Shown here piece after piece: positions 11,201-21,800 of a stretch of DNA of 64,000 bases; the stretch's first letter is position 1, and each line of letters begins with the position of its first letter. The position numbers and the translations under genes are program-made. The stretch is from Hsuehochloa calcarea (lineage: Eukaryota; Streptophyta; Magnoliopsida; Poales; Poaceae): NCBI GenBank assembly GCA_036346395.1, contig CM070604.1, positions 42,187,662 through 42,251,661 on the forward strand. Reading direction: 5' to 3'. Under the pieces are notes generated by a model. The model ran no database searches. It saw only the letters and a list, made by a program, of their open reading frames with translations, and was not told the origin of the DNA.

Positions 11201-14200
11201 ACACGCCCACGCGCGGCTACCCCGCGTCCCCTCGCCTCCCGCATGGCCGCCACCGCCACACACGGCCACGTCACCACTCAGTGTACAAATGGCGCCGCTT
11301 CGCCCGTACTCTGTGTGCCTCCACTGCGTCTCTGGCGCCTCGGTAGCCCTCGTCCCTTCCAAAGGGCGCGATTGCCATTCCCCGTGGTCAATACACACTC
11401 CATGACCACTGCATAAACATGGTTTCCGGCAACTGCTGCAGACAACACTCGTGCATTGCCTCTCTGCTCCGAGGACATACCGGCCGCTTTGCCAACCCGA
11501 ATCGGCGCGCCCATGCTAGATGAGCATGCTTGCCTTCTCCGTAACAACACTTGAATCTTGTTCCGCCCGCGCGAATATGGTGACGGCAAGTGGATCTTCA
11601 AACACAAGTTTCAGTCGATGGTTCACCGAGCGCTACAAAGCTCGGGCTGGTCCTCTGCGCTTCACACAACGCCAGAGTTGATTTTTCAGAAACCTTCAGC
11701 CCCGTCGTCAAACCAGCTCTCGGCGAACTGTGCTCTCGCTGGCCCTCTCCCGCAACTGGCCTATTCGACAGCTTGATGTAAAGAATGCCTTCCTCCATGG
11801 CAACATTGATGAAACAGCTTCTCGTGCGGCACCTCCGGTTCGAGGATTCCTCTCATCCAGACACGTCTGCCGCCTCGAACTGCTCTCTACGGTCTCAAGC
11901 AAGCGCCTCGAGCATGGTACAGCCGTTTTGCAGCTTACTTGGTGTCTCTCGGGTTCATGGAAACCAAGTCTGACACCTCGCTCTTCGTGTTCCACCATGG
12001 TGCTGAACTCATCTACCTGCTGCTCTATGTGGATGACATCGTCCTCACAAATTGACCGACCACACCTCCATCGCACCATCACTTCTTTGCGGCAGAGTTC
12101 TCGATGAAAGACTTGGGTGATCTCCATCACTTCCTGGATGCGTGTTCGTGGCGGTCGATGGCCTTTTCTCTCGCAGCACCAAGATATGCAAGAGATTCTA
12201 GACCGCGCGGGCATGGCTGAGTGTAAGCCCTGCTCTACCCCGGTGGATACCTGTTCCAAGGTTTCGCTACCGGATGGCACCCCGATGACGCCACCGATTT
12301 CCGAGTTTGGTGGTGCTCTTCAAGATCTCACCTTCACACGTCCGGACATCTCCTACGCCGCCCAAAGCAGTTCGCCTTCACATGCACGATCCTCGGAGCC
12401 TCACCTTGCCGCCTTGAAGCGTATCCTGCGGTATATTCGTGGCACTCTACACCTTGGGCTGCTTCTTCGACCTTCAGCGTAGTTCGATCTCGTTGTCTAC
12501 TCCGACGCATCCGGGCCGGCCCGTCCCGATACCCGCAAGTCCACCTCGAGCTATCTGCGTGTTCCTCGGGATAGCCTCGCCTCTCGTCCTCCAAGCGCCG
12601 AACACTGCTCTCCGTGTCCAGGCACCAAGCCGAGTACCGTGGTGTGGCTAATGCCGTGGTCGAGGCATCCTGCTACGCCAACTCTTATGTGAGCTCCACT
12701 CCCACCCAAAGAAGGCTACCTTGGTGTATTGCGACAACATCTGCGCCATCTACATGTCATCCAACCCGGTTCAGCACCAACGCACCAAACATATTGAGAT
12801 TGATCTTCACTTTGTTCGGGAGCGTGTCGCCATTGGTGCTGTTCGCGTACTTCATGTCCCGACATCATCCCAGTATGCCGACATTTTCACCAAGGGATTG
12901 CCTACGTCTGTCTTTACCGAGTTTCGGTCTAGTTTGAACGTCTGTAAGTAGACGCTCAGACTGCGGGGGCGTGTTAGACAAATATCGTGTTCACACCGAC
13001 TGTTCGGTTCAGGATCGTGTTCACACCGACTGTTCGTTTCGGTCTCGTGTTCACACCGACTGTTCGGTTTGGTCTCGTGTTCACACCGACTGTTCGGTTA
13101 TATATATGTACCCTGCCTATTGGCCTCATCAAGTAATTCTAGTGCCATACGATTGCTTTCATTGCCTAGCTGGCATTGTTACTTAGCAGGTGGTTATGTG
13201 CCTATGACTAGAATGTTTATGTGTGCTGTCTTCAAGTAGAATGCCCCTCAAGCCTTAATAATGTGTGCTTAGGGTTCTTTACACTTTTTGTCTTCATGTT
13301 ATGACAATTTTGTGCCAATCTGCACATTGGTGAAGGCAGGCATCTACTCGATCTTCGTAGTTCAGATAACTTATGCTGATCAATAATTACACTAATGGCA
13401 CAATATACCCATATCAAGTGATGGTACTAGTTTTATAATCACTTGAGCAGAATTGTCAAGTATACAAGTTAGAGGCTGTTGCGTGTCCATATCCTATTAT
13501 ATGGTTGTTTGTTCCTCAATGATTTTAAAAAGATCACATTTTTGCCTCACTCATGTCAAGCTACTTTAGATTTAATAAACAGAATACCTATGTGCAAGTT
13601 TTATATTTCAGGGTGTTATATTTGTTTAATAACATCTTCTTTCATCAGGAGTAGATCTGTGTATGGTGATTTATCATTTGCTTAGTGATCTCCAACATTT
13701 GCTTCAGCAGTAGTCTAAGGTGGAACTGTCTTGAAATCATGTTTGTCGTAGTAGGGCACCAAGGGGTGCCTTGCCCCCTAGGGTCGTCAGCAATACTCAC
13801 GAGACTCTGGGTAAAGTCATGTGTGGGTGGACTAGGTCTATGTGATGTATCCCTGAAAATGTACCTAAAATACCCCCTTTCTCTCAATGTAAGGCAAGGG
13901 TAAGAAGAGAAATATCCCTTCTTGCCCCTATATATATATATAACCCTAAAGGCATGTAAGGGAGGGGGGGAGGGGGCTCTCCCTCATTCTCTCATTCACA
14001 AGAAAATACACATACATCTTACGCTTCTAGCTCCTCTCCCTCCGGTCCCTCCTCCGAGGATCCCCCGGTTCCCTTTGTTGCCACCAAGGGTCCCCTTTTC
14101 ACACTATCTAGTCTTCTTTACTACGACAATGTTCAAACTCGTGAGTTTATAAGTAAAGATACTTGGAATATTAAGTTAGCTCGGTTAAAGATCAATTTAC

Positions 14201-15777
14201 TCCCTCCAGTCACAAAAGAATAGACTTGTTCATGAGTGGCCCAGCGCCCGACCAAAGCCCGGCTTGGGACTTGATTTCCCGGCCCAAAAGCCCGAAAAGC
14301 CCGCTGAATGTAATTAAAATAAAAAAATATTTTTTATTCTCTAAATGAATTAAATATTACTTTTTATTCCAAAAAAGAATTAAAATAATATTTTTTAAAT
14401 TGAAAAAATAATAATTTTTCGGGCTACGCTTAGGCCTGCCCGTTCGAGGCCAGGCTTTTTAGGTTCGTCCCGAAGCCCGGCCCAGCCCATCGTTTGAATA
14501 GGTCTACAAAAAAAGTGATGTTTTTGGACGTAGACACGAGCCCCAAAACACCATTTTGATCACTAATATCTATTGTAAATATATTTATAAACATAATGAA
14601 GTTATAATATTACGAAAGCACTTATCGAGACGAATCTGCGTATATCATTTTCATGTGTTCAATCTAAATATATATAAAGATATCGTTAGCCAAAATTTAC
14701 AAAGTTTGACTTCACGTATTCCAAAACATCACTCTTTTGTGACTGGAGTAAGTATTATGTAATATGTCAAATTGCATTTAATTTGTGTAAATGATGTTGT
14801 TTACTTCACCAAGAGCCTTTTATGTTCACTTACAAGTTACTAGTTTTGTTGTTAATATTCATTTCTGTATAGCTTAGCTGAAATTTACTGTGTACTTGAT
14901 CTGAGATGCTGTTTGGTGCAGGGTCCATTTATTAATGGTGGAACAATTTCTGCTGCTGATCTCTCTCTTGGTCCGAAACTATATCACATGGAGATAGCTC
15001 TAGGTCACTATAAGAATTGGTTCGTTCCAGATTTACTTTCACATGTGAAAACATACATGAAGGTATGTTATTCATCTTTTTTGTGCAAGAGTTTACACTT
15101 GTCTTTTTGGTAGTTGGTACTTGATTTTGCTTCCTGAACTGACCTGACACGTAACTGAATCAGAGTTTCATGCCATTTTTTCACCTAGTGGGCACCCACT
15201 AAAAAATGAACATGCAACTAGGGTGGTTATCAAAGCAATGGATTTGTCTTTCTATCAATACGGAAATGTCAGTTCTAGAGTAGTTGCATGGCATGTGCGC
15301 AGTGCACTGCGCTGTTTAGTACAAATCGTGATTAAATAAATATATTTCAGAGTGCAAACAGAAATTAAATGTTATTTGGGTGATTGAGGCACCGAACCGA
15401 ACAGCTGGCCCATGATTCCAAAGATGTTACCTCATCTATGAGTTGAATTTTATACACATATCCTAATTCTTTAGTAGTAGTGATGACCTATTATTATGTT
15501 CAACACATGGTGCAAGTTACCCTTAGAAAAACTGGCTTATACTCCTTTGATGTACTTTTACTGATAGATTAATGTATTACGTAAGCTATCAGTTCATACA
15601 TGACGTACTTTTCACTTTTAAATTTTTTAGGCAAATCACTATGGAGTGACCATCCTATTTCTAACCGCAACATCTGAATTTCTGTTGCAGACAGTTTTCT
15701 CAATTGATTCATTTGTCAAAACTCGGGCTCTGCCAGAGGATGTCCTTGCGGGATGGCGCCCGAAGGTTATCGGTTAA
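5247..15777 (+). CDS. DHAR2: dehydroascorbate reductase, chloroplast type
   Basis: Reduces dehydroascorbate to ascorbate using glutathione (ascorbate-glutathione cycle; DHAR class of the GST superfamily). Six coding exons: 5247-5439, 7270-7360, 7466-7609, 7797-7914, 14922-15062 and 15691-15777. They total 774 nt and encode 257 residues. All introns are GT-AG and phases are consistent. Residues 1 to about 45 are rich in Ser, Thr, Arg and Ala, as in a plastid transit peptide. The mature part starts near SLEVCAKAS. The catalytic CPFT motif is at 65-68, and Cys65 is built from the last base of exon 1 plus two bases of exon 2. Then come NKPDWFLKISPEGKVP (thioredoxin-like domain), SDVITQ, and the C-terminal helical domain with SAADLSLGPKLYHMEIALGH. 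It ends GWRPKVIG. Start choice: first ATG after the GC-rich leader, in context GCCATGGCC. Intron 1 opens with a CT microsatellite. Introns 1 and 4 carry transposons. The symbol follows the rice plastid paralogue and is assigned by resemblance from memory. Confidence 0.93.
6049..6477 (+). repeat. probable solo LTR in DHAR intron 1
   Basis: A 429-bp AT-rich segment starting TGTGGGGACCCAG and ending GAGATGTTACA, with flanks GGGGG and GGGAG (4 of 5 identical) as a possible target duplication. The style matches the large Gypsy-type LTRs elsewhere in the window, with runs such as AAATTCCAAAAATTCAAAG. No internal coding sequence. Orientation is inferred from the TG…ACA ends. Confidence 0.45.
8534..8693 (+). 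repeat. 5' LTR of intron-4 Copia
   Basis: 160-bp LTR containing three copies of a 30-bp unit that begins CGTGTTCACACCGACTGTTC, followed by TATATATATGTACCC and a shared tail. The first copy has one substitution in that motif (CACTG for CACCG). Confidence 0.85.
9078..9805. mobile_element. Mutator-like non-autonomous element nested in the Copia
   Basis: GC-rich insert of 728 bp. The left end reads ATGGTTATTAAAGCGGTAAG. The right end, reverse-complemented, reads ATGGATATCAAGGCGTCGCC, giving an imperfect terminal inverted repeat. Flanks AGATGACGCC (9068-9077) and GGACGACGCC (9806-9815) match at 8 of 10 positions, the target-duplication length expected of Mutator-like elements. Near the right end GGCGAGGCGACACAC-type units repeat in tandem. 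No transposase. Open frames are compositional (Pro/Arg/Ser-rich). Confidence 0.5.
9830..12954 (+). pseudogene. Copia pol remnant (integrase, RT, RNase H)
   Basis: Frame-broken polyprotein. About 9990-10385 gives LWHRRLCHPGFETL (gag-pre-integrase), then a Cys-rich segment (CHACQLG) and CDLWTSPVPS of the integrase core. About 10434-10650 gives SCPYTSAQNGKAERAIRSL (integrase). About 11755-11820 gives IRQLDVKNAFLHGNIDE (reverse transcriptase). About 12020-12050 encodes LLYVDDIVL in another frame, holding the RT catalytic YVDD. About 12721-12951 gives YCDNICAIYM, KHIEIDLHFVRE and ADIFTKGLP (RNase H), ending at a stop before the purine tract. At least four frame changes make it inactive. Confidence 0.85.
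10778..10915 (+). repeat. 57-bp direct duplication in Copia pol
   Basis: The 57-bp sequence starting CTAGACACCAACTCC occurs exactly at 10778-10834 and again at 10859-10915 (period 81 bp), encoding the same peptide (LDTNSNKIIISRHVIFDES) twice in frame. It is a local tandem duplication inside the dead element. Confidence 0.85.
12972..13161 (+). repeat. 3' LTR of intron-4 Copia
   Basis: 190-bp LTR matching the 5' LTR except for one additional 30-bp unit (four copies instead of three) and a few substitutions. Its end is set by the TTGCC target duplication at 13162-13166. Confidence 0.85.
14200..14748. mobile_element. Stowaway-like MITE in DHAR intron 4
   Basis: Flanked by TA on both sides (14198-14199 and 14749-14750). 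The left end CTCCCTCCAGTCACAAAAG and the reverse-complemented right end CTCCAGTCACAAAAG form the terminal inverted repeat typical of Tc1/mariner-derived Stowaway MITEs. The body is interrupted near its left end by a second MITE at 14221-14506. Confidence 0.8.
14221..14506. mobile_element. hAT-like MITE nested in the Stowaway-like MITE
   Basis: 286 bp. The left end TAGACTTGTTCATGAGTGGC pairs with the reverse-complemented right end TAGACCTATTCAAACGATGG. The 8-bp target duplication is CAAAAGAA / CAAAAAAA (14213-14220 and 14507-14514, 7 of 8). The inner arms are rich in GCCCGG, and the centre is AT-rich. The end sequence and 8-bp duplication fit the hAT superfamily. Confidence 0.75.
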
Positions 15778-16396
15778 ATCACATTTGTAAAGTAAGACAT
15801 TCACATAAACTTCACTGTGCTTTCTTTATAAAGGCAAGAACTATACGGCGCACCAACATATTTATATTGAGACTACTTTGTTGCTGCTGTGTGGCCTGAA
15901 ATGATGATGATTATGATAGGATGCATGGTCGATACTTTCCTAATGAACTGGAAATATCGAGGGCTTTCTTAGGCTGGGTATTAGTCTATTGGCTAGTCAT
16001 ATGTACAAACAATACATGAACCTAGTAAATTATTGTCAAGAGGTGCCAAAGTTTGCTGTATGTGCTAACACGGGATTAGGTGCAAGAAAGTGCTTCACTG
16101 AGATTAAGCCAAGAGGCCACAGGCTGAAGTGCTTGCTTTTCACACAAAGGCAACCATTTGATGAAATTTTGGCCTGTAAGCTACCAAAGATAGGTCTAAG
16201 TATATGGAGTACATGCAATAAACCTTTCTCTAATTATGAGGATAAACATAAGGCAGTGGCAATCCCTGGAATGCGTTTTGAGGAATACTTTATTTGTTAG
16301 GAAATGCTAATCCATTACTAGTGACTATATGTTGGTGAACTGATGGTGACTCCAAGTAGTTATCTAATGCCAGGTGTCAGATTGTCAGCCTTATTA
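15778..16396. other. DHAR 3' flank; no gene seen
   Basis: Holds the presumed DHAR 3' UTR immediately after the stop codon, with no canonical AATAAA noted close by. The open frame at 15989-16300 has no recognisable domain and overlaps nothing conserved that I can identify. Confidence 0.4.
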
Positions 16397-16654
16397 CTCC
16401 CTATGTTCAAGAATATATGACATTTTGGACATCGGCACAGTCTCCAATATCCAACTTTGATCATTACTTTTCATATGATTATGTTAGTAAAAAATTACAA
16501 AATTATTATATTATGAAAATATTTATCATGATAAATCTAATGATACTATTCTCTCATGACCAATATAAATAGTTTTTCATATATTATTAGTCAAAGTTGA
16601 AGACGTTTGACTGCACACTTTCTAAAACATTAATACATTTCTAAACGGGGGAAG
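16397..16654. mobile_element. Stowaway-like MITE
   Basis: 258 bp between TA dinucleotides (16395-16396 and 16655-16656). The left end CTCCCTATGTTCAAGAATAT and the reverse-complemented right end CTTCCCCCGTTTAGAAATGT form a degenerate inverted repeat. The inner arms CCAACTTTGATCATTAC and GTCAAAGTTGAAGACGTTTG are the usual internal sequence of this grass MITE group. Confidence 0.75.
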
Positions 16655-17193
16655 TAACTGATTTAAGTTGCCTTTTTCGAGTTTGTATAAAATGAAACAG
16701 CAAGCAAACTTCAAAGTAATTCTTGATGTACTGATAGTAAGAGAGCATCGGAGCATTTCTTAACAGATTTGAGAACCATTTATTGTCTTACAGAACTAAA
16801 CTATTCTTGGAAAAAAAGATAATTTCACTATTTTGATACTTGTATGTTGAATTCTGCAAAACATGTATTTTTTGTGTGCCTTGCACGGCAATTTAAGGTG
16901 ATACCATGCGGAGTGTGCTTGTCACTTCACTTGCATTGAGTGATCTTATTAGGACGTGGTGCAACCATATTGTTAACTCTCAATGTGTATATACACCTTA
17001 TGATTGTGCAAACACTTCAGCCCAGAACCAATAGAAGGCCAAATGAAAGACCCCCTAGACCTAGTTGGCTAGTACAACTAAGTACTAACAGACAAAGACA
17101 ACATAAGTACCTTCTATTGCCAGTATTGTTACCCGCATAGTTGCAGTCTATTTCAGTACATCATCTTTGTTTGTTACCTGTTGCGCTTGAAAA
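16655..17193. other. intergenic; no gene seen
   Basis: AT-rich sequence between a MITE and a Copia LTR. I see no coding, RNA or repeat structure. Confidence 0.4.
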
Positions 17194-17345
17194 TGTTAGA
17201 ATTTCGGGAGAGGGGTTTTTCCTATTCACAACCGTACATCTTATTCATTATTGAGAAGGTATATATAATAGACATAGAATTACATGGGTCTTATGGGCCA
17301 CATGGGCTAAGAGAAAGAGAGAGAGAATGTACAAGACTCTTAACA
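17194..17345 (-). repeat. 3' LTR of a truncated - strand Copia
   Basis: On the - strand reads TGTTAAGAGTCTTG…GAAATTCTAACA (152 bp). It is preceded in its own orientation by a purine-rich tract (GAAGGGGTG) and by RNase H coding sequence. It is the inverted counterpart of the LTR at 17819-17964, with the same start and the same internal order. Confidence 0.75.
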
Positions 17346-17818
17346 CACCCCTTCAAACTCAAGGTGGAACAAGAGGATATGATGCATTGAGTTTTGAGTA
17401 GATGAAGCAGATGCTATTCTCGAGTCTGAGCTTTAGTGAAGAAGTCTGTAACTCAAAGCTCTGGGGGTACGTACTAGAGGTCAATGGTCGATTGCTGACA
17501 ATGAGACTATGCGAATGATGCATCAACACCAATATGCTTTGTGAACTCATGCTTGACTGTATCACTAGCAATCTGATTGACACTTGAACTCATGCTTGAC
17601 TGTATCACTAGCAATCTGATTGACACTTGTATTGTCACAAAACAAAGGTGTAGGATTATCACAAAGAACACCAAGATCAGCTAAAAGCCATCGAAACCAA
17701 ACAATATCTGAGGTGGTAGCGGCAAGGGCTCGAAGCTCAGCCTTTGCACTAGAGCGTAACACCATAGTTTGCTTCTTGGACTTCCAGGCAATGAGCGAAG
17801 TACCAAGAGAAATGCAGT
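17346..17818 (-). pseudogene. Copia RNase H fragment
   Basis: The - strand encodes the C-terminal part of a Copia RNase H: SLIAWKSKKQTMVLRSSAKA, then IVWFRWLLADLGV, then LFCDNTSVNQIASD and KHEF. It is cut at 17818/17819 by a + strand LTR of the same family. A short exact repeat of about 48 bp (ACTCATGCTTGACTGTATCA…TTGACACTTG) occurs twice in tandem at about 17544-17630. Confidence 0.8.
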
Positions 17819-17964
17819 TGTTAAGAGTGTTGTACATTCGCTGCATTCTCTCTCGCTCTCTTGGCCCATGTATCCCATGTAACAATGTCTATGTATACCC
17901 TCTCAATTAATGAATAAGCTGCACAATTGAGAATAGCAAAATTCCTCTTCCCATGTTTCTAACA
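17819..17964 (+). repeat. 5' LTR of a + strand Copia
   Basis: TGTTAAGAGTGTTG…TTTCTAACA, 146 bp, followed at once by the primer-binding site TGGTATCTAAGCC (one variant base relative to TGGTATCAGAGC). Same family as the LTR at 17194-17345 but opposite strand. Confidence 0.8.
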
Positions 17965-18997
17965 TGGTATCTAAGCCACTTTCAACAAAACCCTAATTCC
18001 TTAGATCGTCGTCGTGTCTAATCCACTCTTCCACTCGGGCTGGCGGGCCTTAGCCGCTCCTCTGCTCGCCGGCCTCTCCTCTTCCTCCACACGACGCCTC
18101 ATCTTCACCGCCCGTCGTCACCGCCTCATTTGGATCTACGAGCGCGAGTGCAAAATCCAATTGCTAGAGGCCAAGTCGCCTCATCTTCCGGCACCTCATC
18201 TTCTTCGCCCGTCGCCGCCTCATCCGAATCCGCGAGCGCAAGGACGTCCTCTCCATCGCCGCCTCACTCGGATCTGCGAGCGCAAGATCCATCGCCGCCT
18301 CTGCTATGACGAATTCGCTGGAGGCTAGGCCACCTTGTCTTCACAGCCCGACACCGCCTCCTCTGCAGCTCTCCGGCGACACGAGGTCGTCCACCGCCGG
18401 ATCCACACTTTGTAGGCCGAGCCGCTCGTCTTCACCACTCGACGCCGCCGCCTCTGCAACTCTCCGGCGACACGAGGTTGTCCACTGCTGGATCCACACC
18501 GTCGGCCTCTTCTCTGGTGTTTGATCCACCCTTGGAACTAATCTGGCGCTGTTGGCTTCTCTGTGGGTGATTATTGTTTCTCTATTGTTGCTTTGCTCTG
18601 CACCGTTGATTAATGTTGCTCTATTGTGTCTCTATTGTTCAGTACTATGTGCTACTATTGTTACTTTGCACTGTTGATTTGCTATTGTGTTGCTGCTTGG
18701 TGATTGTGGTCCATCACGATGGCTAAGTGTGACTCGATGTTTGGGGGCAATTCATCTTTGGTGTTCCCGGACATCAAGCTCGACGGTTTGAGCTATCGAG
18801 CTTGGGCTTTCTCAGTCAAGACTACTCTTAGGGGTTATGGTTTGCCCCCACATTTGACTGACGATCCTCCTGATCCGAAGAAGGTTGATGTTGAGGCAGT
18901 AATGGCTCGGCAAAAAGAGGATGATCGTGTCATGACTGACCTTGTTCTGAGTGTTGATGTTTCTCTGATGAACTGTCTTGTCTTGAGCTATATTGTC
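17965..18997 (+). pseudogene. Copia leader and gag 5' part
   Basis: A GC-rich, internally repetitive leader (about 18010-18530; the GACGCCGCC/CTCTCCGGCGACACGAGG unit occurs twice) precedes an ATG at 18719. That frame encodes an N-terminal Copia gag: SLVFPDIKLDGLSYRAWAFS, then GYGLPPHLTDDPPDP, then a DDRVMTDLVLS segment. The frame is interrupted near 18998 by a GGCG-rich element, and gag resumes at about 25724. Confidence 0.75.
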
Positions 18998-19502
18998 ACG
19001 GCGACAAGGCAAGGTGAGGCGCTCTAGAGGCGCCAGGACGCCTAGGCGCTTGCCATGGCGAGAGTTAGACGATGGGAATAAAAATGATAAATAATACTTC
19101 ATATAGTATGGAATTAAATAAATATATTTCATATAATACCTCAGATGGCAAGGAATTAAATGAATATACTCCAAATTCTCTAGAAAAGAAAAGAATATTT
19201 GAAAAAGAAAAGAATATGACCCAATTATAAAGTCATTTGTTATAATGTAATCTAAGAATATTTAAAAAAGAAAAGAGAAAAAGGGATGAAAAGAAAAAAT
19301 GAACAAGGAGAAGCAAAGGAATATGCTAACCACAAAAGATCCTAGATTGTGTGAATCAAAGAATAAAAAGGAAAAGGTGCATGCACTCCACCTTTTGTTA
19401 AAAAAATACTATACCAGTCTCTCTCTCCTCCTATTTACTGTTCTCAACCTCACAGCACTCCTAAGCACGTGACTCTCTATGTCTTATTCCTCACCACGAA
19501 TC

Positions 19503-19639
19503 TGTTGGAATATGCAACTTGTATTATCAGGGGGTCAATTGGCCAGTATATATACACAAGACATGTTACAGATAAGGAAACCAAATCAAATCTAGAGTCC
19601 TACTCTAACACAAATATATCTCTAACTATATCTCTAACA
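19503..19639 (-). repeat. 3' LTR of the 5.5-kb Copia
   Basis: 137 bp, on the - strand TGTTAGAGATATAG…ATATTCCAACA. Near-identical to 24867-25003. The adjoining GAATC and C run define the ends. Confidence 0.85.
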
Positions 19640-19839
19640 CCCCCCCCCCCTCAAACTCATGGTGGATCAACAACACTGAGTTTGGAGAGGTAAGCCGTCT
19701 TTGTGCTCGAGTCTGGGCCTTCGTGAAGAAATCCGCTATCCAAGCTCAATGCACATCTTGAAGAGCAATCACCTGATCATGCACACAAGACCTCATGAAG
19801 GAAGCATCAACACCAATATGCTTGGTGAGCTCATGCTTC

Positions 19840-21800
19840 ACGTGGTCACGGCACACCGATAGCACCAGTAGTGTCCGACAAGAGAGAGTCTGTGTAATGT
19901 GAAACACCAAAATCCTCAAGTAACCACCGTAGCCAAGTAATCTCTGTTGTCAAGAGAGCCATAGCTCGCAACTCACCTCTGCGCTCAAGCGGACACTGCA
20001 CTGCTTTTCTTCGTCTTCCGTGCAATAAGCGAACCACCAAGAAAAACACAAGAAGCGAGATAGACCGCGATCGGAGGATCACGCCCAAGTAGCATCCGAA
20101 TAAGCTGAAGTCAGAACGAGCCGGAGCGTGGAAAGAAGAGACGGCGAGAGATAGTCCCACGAAGGTATCGCAGAACTCAAGAAGGTGGTCAGAGTGGACT
20201 GAGCGGGAGCGTAAACAAACCGACTCGTAATGTGAATCGGATAAGTGATATCCGGACGAGTAACGACAAGGTAGACAAGACTCCCAACAAGATGGCGATA
20301 GCGAGCCTGGATCGTAAAGGCTCGCCATCGAGGGTTTGAGGTGAACATTGAGCTCCATAGGAGTCTCAACAGACGCCGATCGATGAGGAGGCGTGATCAA
20401 GAAGATCCCGAATATACTTCTCTGGAACATAAAGAAACCATATGGAGTGGAAGTAATCTCAATCCCAAGGAAGTAACGAAGAGGACCAAGATCCGACATA
20501 AGGAACTGCTCACTAAGACGAGCCTTGACAAAGGCAATGTACTCGAGTCATCTCCTGTGAATGATCATATCATCAACATACGTAAGAAGAAGAGTCCGAC
20601 CACGAGACGGTGTGGACAAAGAGCGCAGGATCATGATCACTTGTCAAAAGCCGCAGCGGTGACCACAGAGGATAAGCGCCAAACCGAGCGCAGGCGCTTG
20701 CTTAAGGCCATAGAGAGCGGCGAAGGCGACGGACCATGCCCTCGTGAATGTAATACCCAGTGGCGGATGCATGTAGACCTCCTCACGCAACTCGCCATTA
20801 AGAAAGGCATTCTTGACATCAAGCCGAGAATGCAGACCCGGCGCAATGACGCCACCGAAAGAAGAGCGCGACAAGTGGTCATGTGGGCCACAGAGCAAAA
20901 GTCTCGTCAGTAGTCACGACCATGCTCTCGCCGGAAGCCACGAGCAACAAGACGCGCTTTATAGCGCTCAAGAGAGCCATCGAGCGAGTCTTAATCTTAT
21001 AGACCCACTTACATGTGATGGGACGAGTGAGATGGAAAAGGAACAAGATCCCAAGTACCAAGACGCTCGAGGCGACAATCTCCTCGGCCATGGCATGTCG
21101 CCACTCAGATGAGTAACAAAGATCCCAGAGGAGGCGCTCACAAGTAGTCGCGCTTGGGTTTAAAAACCCAGACGCCCAATTACGGCCGGGTAGTACGGTC
21201 GATTCGGCATCGATCGGCCAGAATCGTTTTTCCTGCTGAATTTCGTTAAATTTTGCTTAAAATTCAATCGAAATTAAATTGAAATTTGAATTTGTAAATT
21301 CGGAAAAAGCGGCCGGATTTCAAACCCGCCCCACCGTAAACCGTTATGCGTGATTCTGCGCCAGATTTCTATCCATGGTCACGCCAAAGAAAGGCAAAGC
21401 GGCGGGGGCGAATCGATCGGTGATCGCGGAGAGCGTAGCGAGGAGAAGACGGCCCATCAGGGGAAGATGAAGCATCAGAAGAAGATGAAACATCAGGAGA
21501 AGTGGGCTCATCTGGAAGATCCTCAATACGAGGTCGACGAGTGTAGACGAGTGTAGTGGGGGGAGCCTGAGGAGCCGTAGGAGACGAAACAGGCGGCGAC
21601 AATGGCGGAGAGGCCACAGGAGAAATATGTGGAGACGAGATAGGTGTATCCGAAAGGTCAAAAAGACGAGACTCCATAGAGGAAGCCAAGGAGAGACAGA
21701 CGTGGGTAGAAGGGACGAGACTCGTCGAAAGTCACATCCCGAGAATCCGCATCCGTCGACCAACAGGATCCCAAAGACCGATAGCTCTTGTGCTCGACCT
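19840..21800 (-). pseudogene. Copia pol fragments (RT, RNase H)
   Basis: Short broken frames on the - strand: LRDHRSIRPRRFAF-type linker (about 21400), CKWVYKIKTRS (about 21010), LDVKNAFLNGELREEVYM (about 20830-20770, RT), LGPLRYFLGIEI (about 20490, RT), LVGSLVYLVVTRPDITYPI (about 20300) and a worn RNase H (EITWLRWLLEDFGV, about 19940-19900). The integrase region (about 21800-22900) is heavily degraded. A small dispersed repeat has inserted at about 21150-21360. Confidence 0.75.
21150..21360 (+). repeat. dispersed ACCGG/TTTAAGC repeat, copy A
   Basis: About 210 bp interrupting the Copia pol. Core AAATTTTGCTTAAAATTCAA followed by AATTTGAATTTGTAAATTCGG, then CGGCCGGATTTCAAACCCGCC. It resembles the segments at 25065-25275, 38195-38400 and 57925-58145. 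Ends are uncertain. Confidence 0.5.

Larger units (their letters stand above)
8534..13161 (+). mobile_element. Copia LTR retrotransposon in DHAR intron 4 (degenerate)
   Basis: Complete-ended but inactive Ty1/Copia element in the same orientation as DHAR. The LTRs are 8534-8693 (160 bp) and 12972-13161 (190 bp), both TGTTAGACA…GCTTTCA. The 5-bp target duplication TTGCC is at 8529-8533 and 13162-13166. The primer-binding site TGGTATCAGATGCC follows the 5' LTR at 8694, and the purine tract CTGCGGGGGCG precedes the 3' LTR. Interior order is gag-pre-integrase, integrase, reverse transcriptase, RNase H (Copia order), broken by frameshifts. A recognisable gag and protease are missing. A second element is nested at 9078-9805. 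Confidence 0.9.

Noticed and set aside
14200..14750. Whole segment as a single hAT element
   Set aside because: The outer ends show TA duplication and CTCC-type termini, whereas TAGAC ends with an 8-bp duplication belong only to the inner 286 bp.
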